Shown here in pieces: positions 14,857-18,849 of a stretch of 18,849 bases of DNA. Within the stretch, counting starts at the first letter, position 1. Each line of letters opens with the position of its first letter. The stretch covers positions 1 to 18,849 of the forward strand of contig DKXQ01000254.1 of the NCBI GenBank assembly GCA_002493085.1, given 5' to 3'. The notes beneath the pieces were generated by a model. The model did no database searches, had not been told where the DNA came from, and was given only the letters and a program-made list of their open reading frames with translations. Source of the DNA: Lachnoclostridium sp. UBA7122 (GTDB lineage Bacteria > Bacillota > Clostridia > Lachnospirales > Lachnospiraceae). Position numbers and translations under genes: made by a program.

Positions 14857-16047
14857 CTAATTTAATTTTCCAAGAATAGAATACCCTATAGTCCCCTCTG
14901 GCATTGCTACCCCGAAGTTATCAGCAATAGTTGCCCCGACAACTGCAAAAGTATCCATATTATCCAGTCTGCCATATCCTTTCATAGATGGTGAATATGC
15001 AAGAAATGGCACCCTTTCCCTTGTATGGTCTGTTCCTGTGTGGACGGGGTCATTTCCATGGTCTGCAGTAATTATTATTAAATCATCATCATTCATAAGC
15101 TCCATTAACCCGCCTAATTTTACATCGAATTTTTCAATTTCCTGTGCATAGCCTTCCACATTACGCCGGTGCCCCCATAAGGCATCAAAATCTACAAGAT
15201 TCACATAACAAAGCCCATTAAAATCCCTATTTGCAATTTCAATAGTCTGTTCCATGCCGTGGACGGAACTTTTAGATTTATTGGATTCTGTCAGTCCCTC
15301 ACCATCAAAAATATCAAAAATCTTTCCCACAGAAATTACTTCATATCCTGCATCTTTTAATGCATTAAGAGCTGTCTTTCCATATGGCCTGAGCGCATAG
15401 TCATGCCGGTTGCTTGTTCTCTTAAAACTGCCTTTTTTCTTTCCAACATAAGGTCTTGCAATAACACGTCCCACTTTCCACTCATCTTTCATTGTAAGTT
15501 CACGTGCAATCTCACAACAGCGGTAAAGTTCATCAAGGCCAAAAGTTTCTTCATTACCACAAATCTGCAGAACAGAATCCGCAGATGTATACACAATCAT
15601 ATGGCCTGTAGCAATTTCTTCTTCTGCAAGTTCATCAAGAATTTCTGTACCGCTTGCGCTCTTGTTGCCAATAATAACATGCCCTGTCCTCTCAGATAAT
15701 TCATCAATCAGTTCTTTAGGAAAGCCAGTTTCTGTAAATGTCTTAAACGGTTTTGTAATATGAAGCCCCATCATTTCCCAGTGCCCTGTCATTGTATCTT
15801 TTCCTGTACTTGCCTCATACAAGTATGCATAATAACCAAGTGGCCTCTCTGCTGCTTCTACTTGTTTAAGAGGATGAAGATTTGCAATTCCAATCTTTTG
15901 TAAATTTGGAATAACAAACTGGTCCCTGTACTGTGAAATATGTCCCAGAGTATCTGCTCCAGCATCTCCATAATCTGCGGCATCTGGCAAAGCCCCCACA
16001 CCTAAAGAGTCCACAACGATTGTAAATATGCGTTTATATTTTCCCAT
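14857..16047 (-). CDS. deoB: Phosphopentomutase
   Basis: Cytoplasmic enzyme of 396 residues that interconverts ribose 1-phosphate and ribose 5-phosphate (and the deoxy forms) in nucleoside salvage. It belongs to the alkaline phosphatase superfamily. The phosphorylated threonine T85 is in GKDTMTGHWE. The two-manganese ligands are visible: D13 (VVDSLG), D288 and H293 (VDFDALWGHRR), D329 and H330 (TADHGND), and H341 (TDHTRE). The length is normal. The ribosome binding region AGAAGAGG precedes the ATG. Nucleoside phosphorylase and deoC, frequent partners, are not in the window; it sits instead between a chemoreceptor gene and an Rrf2 regulator. Confidence 0.97.
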   Translation of the reverse strand: MGKYKRIFTIVVDSLGVGALPDAADYGDAGADTLGHISQYRDQFVIPNLQKIGIANLHPLKQVEAAERPLGYYAYLYEASTGKDTMTGHWEMMGLHITKPFKTFTETGFPKELIDELSERTGHVIIGNKSASGTEILDELAEEEIATGHMIVYTSADSVLQICGNEETFGLDELYRCCEIARELTMKDEWKVGRVIARPYVGKKKGSFKRTSNRHDYALRPYGKTALNALKDAGYEVISVGKIFDIFDGEGLTESNKSKSSVHGMEQTIEIANRDFNGLCYVNLVDFDALWGHRRNVEGYAQEIEKFDVKLGGLMELMNDDDLIIITADHGNDPVHTGTDHTRERVPFLAYSPSMKGYGRLDNMDTFAVVGATIADNFGVAMPEGTIGYSILGKLN

Positions 16048-16076
16048 ATATGCCTCTTCTTTCCCTGATTTTATAA

Positions 16077-16109
16077 TGGCAGCTATCTGCCAGTTCTCTA
16101 TACAGATAG
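16077..16109 (-). other. Two overlapping, mutually exclusive hairpins between chemoreceptor and deoB
   Basis: On the minus strand CTATCTG...CAGATAG (7 pairs) and TGGCAG...CTGCCA (6 pairs) share the CAGATAG segment, so only one can form at a time. The first overlaps the last codons of the chemoreceptor gene. No clear U-run follows, so complete termination before deoB is unlikely. Confidence 0.35.
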
Positions 16110-18173
16110 TCTGCTAATGGAATTTTTCAATTTCTTTGTACTGTCTTTTACTGAATCCATAATTTCTGATACATAACCAGCATTTTCTAAAATTTCTGAT
16201 GTGTTTCTTGCAATATCTGCAATACCCGTTGCACCTTCTGTATTGGCAACTGAAATTCCATCAATAGATGCAGATATGGTTTCTACTATGCCAGCAAGCT
16301 TTATTGCAGAAGCATCAATCGTCTCTACAAGATTCTGTATGGATTCTGCATCCTGGTAATACTGCTCCCCGATATCTACCATTGTCTGGTAATCCCCAAT
16401 AACCGTTTTATCAATAAATGAAAGGCTCTTTCCAGCATTGGCGGATAAGTTGTTTACTGCAATGACCACCTGCTTTGTTACTTCTTGTATTTCAGTGACG
16501 GCACGTTGTGAATTCTCTGCAAGCTGGCGGATTTCACCAGCTACCACAGCAAAGCCCTTTCCCTGTTCTCCTGCTCTGGCAGCTTCAATGCTTGCATTCA
16601 GGGAAAGCAGGTTTGTCTGGGAAGCAATTTCTAAAATGCTGTCAGAAAGCACTGCAATCTGGTTGACTGCCTTAGATTGTTCAATTGCATCCCTTAGAGC
16701 TTCATTAATGTCTGATGTAAGTTCACTGGCAAACTTCTGGGACTGTACTGCGTTTTGTTTAAGGTTCTGTGCACGTCCGCTAATCCCGCCAGCAACCGAT
16801 TTGCCGTGGGTGGTTTCAGCATTGATTGCATCTACGGCATCCCTTATGCTAAATGTATTCTGGTTCAATACCTCTGTACTTGTTGCAGTTTCCTGCATTT
16901 CAGCCGCCCGGTTTCCGGTAAGGTCATTTACTTCATTAATTTTTGCACCCAGTGTTATTATCTTTTCATTAGAAAGTTTAATATTTTCATCTACAGTATC
17001 TGTTTCACGTATAATTTCCTGGAAAATACTTTTCATATATTCCTGCATACGCCTCATAGACTGGGCCAGCACACCAATTTCATCCCTCCGTCTAAGCAGT
17101 GTATCAGAAACTTCTCCTGTAAAATCTGCCTGGCCAAACCGTTCAATAGTATCTACCATCTTGCGCAATGGATTTGTAATAGAAAATGATATCAGCCCAA
17201 TTAATACTACTGCTATCAAAAAGCAAAAAATAGTTACAATTATAATCTGCCTGATTAACCCATAAATAGTTGCCATATATGTGCTCTTTGGCATATAGAC
17301 AAGCGTATTCATGCTTCCGCTTTTTGAAAATGCGCCTATATTTTCTACACCATCCAGTTCAAATGACACATAGCCGTCCTCCATATCTGTCATCTGTTTC
17401 ATAGCTGTCGCTGTACTGTCATTTTCTTCATTAAAATTAATATTTAATATCTGGTCTATATTCTGGCTTGCAATAATATATCCATCAATATCTACAATAA
17501 GTGCTGTCATGCTTTCAGTTTCTATAGAACTTGTAATTTTATCTGTCATAGCAGCAAGGTCAATAGAATTGTTTATTCCTCCAATAGTTTCATCGGTATC
17601 AGGGTCTTTTATTGCATAGGAGATAACATACACAGGCCTCCCTGTTACAGGAGATATGTTATTGCCCACAAAGCTGCCATCGGCAATACATGCATCATAC
17701 CATGGCTCACCTGTAACATCATGCAGCGTTTCACCACCAAGACCGTCTGCAATTCCTGTTGTTCCACATGTAATAAAAAAATTTTCATACAGGCCATTTG
17801 AATCTTCAAAAATATGTCCCAGATAATCTTGTATTTTATTATTTTCTACTGTGTTAAGGCGGCCAGAGTGATACTGCTTTGCTATCTCTGAAGCAATATA
17901 GTGGGAATATGCCACTGCCTTTATCAGTGCAATCTGGTTATTGATAACAGATTCTACTTCATTCATTTTTTCCTGTGAAAGCTGGTGGAGATTATCATTA
18001 GCTATATTTTGCAGATTTTTATAAGTAGAGCGCATTGTAGTAAACGATGTGACAAGGAGTGGAATCATCATACACAGGATTGTCGTTAAAAAAATTGTCA
18101 GAAACAAGCCGCCATGTATTTTGCCATATGCAGTTTCATGTCCGGATTTCTTTTTCGTCTTTTCTTTTTTCAT
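16098..18173 (-). CDS. Methyl-accepting chemotaxis protein with dCache sensor
   Basis: Membrane chemoreceptor of about 691 residues. A basic cytoplasmic tail (KKEKTKKK) is followed by TM1 (about 23-45), an extracellular double-Cache domain (about 50-300, with GEPWYDAC and a VYVISYAIKD segment), TM2 (about 307-331), HAMP (about 332-388) and a signalling coiled coil to the end. The kinase-contacting tip is canonical: NASIEAARAGEQGKGFAVVA at about 526-545, then GEIRQLAENS. dCache domains usually bind small metabolites such as amino acids. ATG at 18173 is preferred because GGAG lies 8 bases upstream; an ATG at 18188 is in frame without such support. Hemerythrin precedes it, an arrangement suggesting O2 or redox input to motility. 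Confidence 0.93.
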   Translation of the reverse strand: MKKEKTKKKSGHETAYGKIHGGLFLTIFLTTILCMMIPLLVTSFTTMRSTYKNLQNIANDNLHQLSQEKMNEVESVINNQIALIKAVAYSHYIASEIAKQYHSGRLNTVENNKIQDYLGHIFEDSNGLYENFFITCGTTGIADGLGGETLHDVTGEPWYDACIADGSFVGNNISPVTGRPVYVISYAIKDPDTDETIGGINNSIDLAAMTDKITSSIETESMTALIVDIDGYIIASQNIDQILNINFNEENDSTATAMKQMTDMEDGYVSFELDGVENIGAFSKSGSMNTLVYMPKSTYMATIYGLIRQIIIVTIFCFLIAVVLIGLISFSITNPLRKMVDTIERFGQADFTGEVSDTLLRRRDEIGVLAQSMRRMQEYMKSIFQEIIRETDTVDENIKLSNEKIITLGAKINEVNDLTGNRAAEMQETATSTEVLNQNTFSIRDAVDAINAETTHGKSVAGGISGRAQNLKQNAVQSQKFASELTSDINEALRDAIEQSKAVNQIAVLSDSILEIASQTNLLSLNASIEAARAGEQGKGFAVVAGEIRQLAENSQRAVTEIQEVTKQVVIAVNNLSANAGKSLSFIDKTVIGDYQTMVDIGEQYYQDAESIQNLVETIDASAIKLAGIVETISASIDGISVANTEGATGIADIARNTSEILENAGYVSEIMDSVKDSTKKLKNSISRLSV

Positions 18174-18199
18174 TTTCCTCATCTCCATACTATATAAAT

Positions 18200-18595
18200 T
18201 TATTGTTTTAAATATTTAGCAAGTTTTTTATCTTCTGTACGGATATGGGAAACCAGAATACTTACATGTTTATTTAATTTTCCAAGTTCTGCAATAGTTG
18301 GGCCTGATTTCAATATAGCATATGTAATTTCCCTGAGTGTCCGTTTATAACTTTCATGAAATGCTTTATGGGCTCTTATGCCAGGATAGCCGCTTTGCTG
18401 CTGGAGCTGTTCTTCATGTGAAAAGTGCTTGTCTACATAATTATTCAGAAATGTTATTGTTGTATCCATATTAGAACGTCCCTGTCCTTTGCTGCATGAA
18501 TCTAAAAGTTTATTTACAGCCTGGATTAACTCACGATGTTCTGTGTCAATAATTTTATTTCCTGTTTCAAGGTCCTTTGTTAATTCATATCTCAT
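18200..18595 (-). CDS. Bacteriohemerythrin
   Basis: Cytoplasmic non-heme di-iron O2-binding protein of 131 residues, a four-helix bundle. All seven ligand positions of the family are present: H20 (DTEHRE), H57 and E61 (HFSHEE), H76 and H80 (AHKAFH), H117 and D122 (HIRTED). The N-terminus ELTKDLETGN is typical. ATG at 18595 has GGAGG 8 bases upstream; the ATG at 18610 is part of that ribosome binding region and less likely. In anaerobes such proteins bind or carry O2 or serve as redox sensors. It ends 26 bases before the chosen chemoreceptor start, so the two are very likely cotranscribed. Confidence 0.93.
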   Translation of the reverse strand: MRYELTKDLETGNKIIDTEHRELIQAVNKLLDSCSKGQGRSNMDTTITFLNNYVDKHFSHEEQLQQQSGYPGIRAHKAFHESYKRTLREITYAILKSGPTIAELGKLNKHVSILVSHIRTEDKKLAKYLKQ

Positions 18596-18662
18596 TTCAT
18601 TACCCTCCATGTATAAATATTCTTTTATGTACCATTTTATAATAACATTCCAGTTTAAAGAA

Positions 18663-18817
18663 GTGACGCTCCCCTATGCTAAAGCATAGGGGTTTCTGTT
18701 GTCTGCCTTACCTTTGACAACTTAACCATCTGTATATTTGGTCTTAACTTAGCATGTATTATCCGAAGATGCTACTAACCACATATAGACTAGAATACAG
18801 ATGACCGGAACTTTTAC
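18663..18817 (-). ncRNA. Candidate omega-RNA / right end of an IS200/IS605-type element
   Basis: On the minus strand this 155-base stretch begins just past a short reading frame and ends in a 9-base perfect hairpin (18671-18679 with 18684-18692) followed by AGCGTCAC. Inside is a nested fold: 18727-18735 with 18795-18803, TGGT 18739-18742 with ACCA 18778-18781, and TAGCAT 18750-18755 with ATGCTA 18769-18774. A folded RNA with a terminal hairpin downstream of tnpB is what is known for TnpB guide RNAs and the right ends of these elements. The family assignment rests on this architecture and recall of similar Clostridia ends, not on a search. The guide would be the bases at 18662 and below on the minus strand. 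Confidence 0.5.
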
Positions 18818-18849
18818 TTATGCTGCTTTTAGTATCTCTACAAAAGTGC
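18818..18849 (-). CDS. Possible 3' end of a tnpB gene, cut by the window edge
   Basis: The minus strand enters the window in a frame reading TFVEILKAA and then stops at 18818-18820. Only nine residues are visible, so this is a positional argument: a tnpB terminus is expected immediately before the omega-RNA-like fold. Other frames are closed or unconvincing. Confidence 0.3.
   Translation of the reverse strand, partial: TFVEILKAA

Noticed and set aside
16438..17265. Plus-strand reading frame of 275 residues inside the chemoreceptor gene
   Set aside because: It lies antisense to the conserved signalling domain; its composition is a shadow of that gene.
18671..18696. Plus-strand hairpin plus TTT as a Rho-independent terminator
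   Set aside because: The T-run is only three bases and no plus-strand gene precedes it; it better fits the end of an insertion element.
18713..18718. Plus-strand TTGACA as a -35 box
   Set aside because: No -10 at suitable spacing and no plus-strand gene follows; it lies within the folded minus-strand element.

Overview
The window reads as a low-GC, endospore-forming Clostridia chromosome, most likely Lachnospiraceae. The evidence is A+T-rich intergenic DNA, strong GGAGG-type ribosome binding sites, sporulation and germination genes (spoVAD, spoVAE, an alpha/beta-type SASP), a SCIFF peptide with its radical SAM maturase, and a Lachnospiraceae-type lysine-rich protein. I see no rRNA, tRNA, CRISPR array or prophage.

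Layout. 1-254: A+T-rich DNA ending in a terminator. 255-1351 (minus): an XRE-type regulator followed by a LytTR response regulator, with no kinase alongside. 1675-4100 (plus): a tight run of histidine phosphatase, endonuclease IV and S66-family LD-carboxypeptidase. 4250-8350 (plus): an RND efflux permease with about 335 extra, largely helical residues inserted in its first extracytoplasmic loop. 8348-8517: a stem-loop-rich repeat element that supplies the RND stop codon. 8664-10115 (plus): spoVAD-spoVAE without spoVAC. 10337-10903 (plus): a lysine-rich protein with a small conserved C-terminal domain. 11023-11232 (minus): SASP.

11453-14307 (plus) is the most distinctive block: the 49-residue SCIFF precursor (scfA), a stem-loop that may act as an attenuator, the RRE/radical SAM/SPASM maturase (scfB) and a cation diffusion facilitator whose metal-site residues differ from zinc-type members. 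SCIFF systems are a known ranthipeptide (gamma-thioether peptide) family whose biological role is unsettled; what is notable here is the apparent operon with a metal exporter. 14381-18595 (minus) is a run, in transcription order, of bacteriohemerythrin, a dCache chemoreceptor, phosphopentomutase and an Rrf2-type regulator. The right edge (18663-18849) looks like the 3' end of an IS200/IS605-type tnpB unit, with a folded omega-RNA-like stretch and a terminal hairpin pointing into the hemerythrin promoter region.

Several start codons were moved to sites with better Shine-Dalgarno support (XRE, LD-carboxypeptidase, RND, lysine-rich protein, Rrf2, chemoreceptor, hemerythrin). All functional calls come from reading sequence and motif recall; no database search was run.
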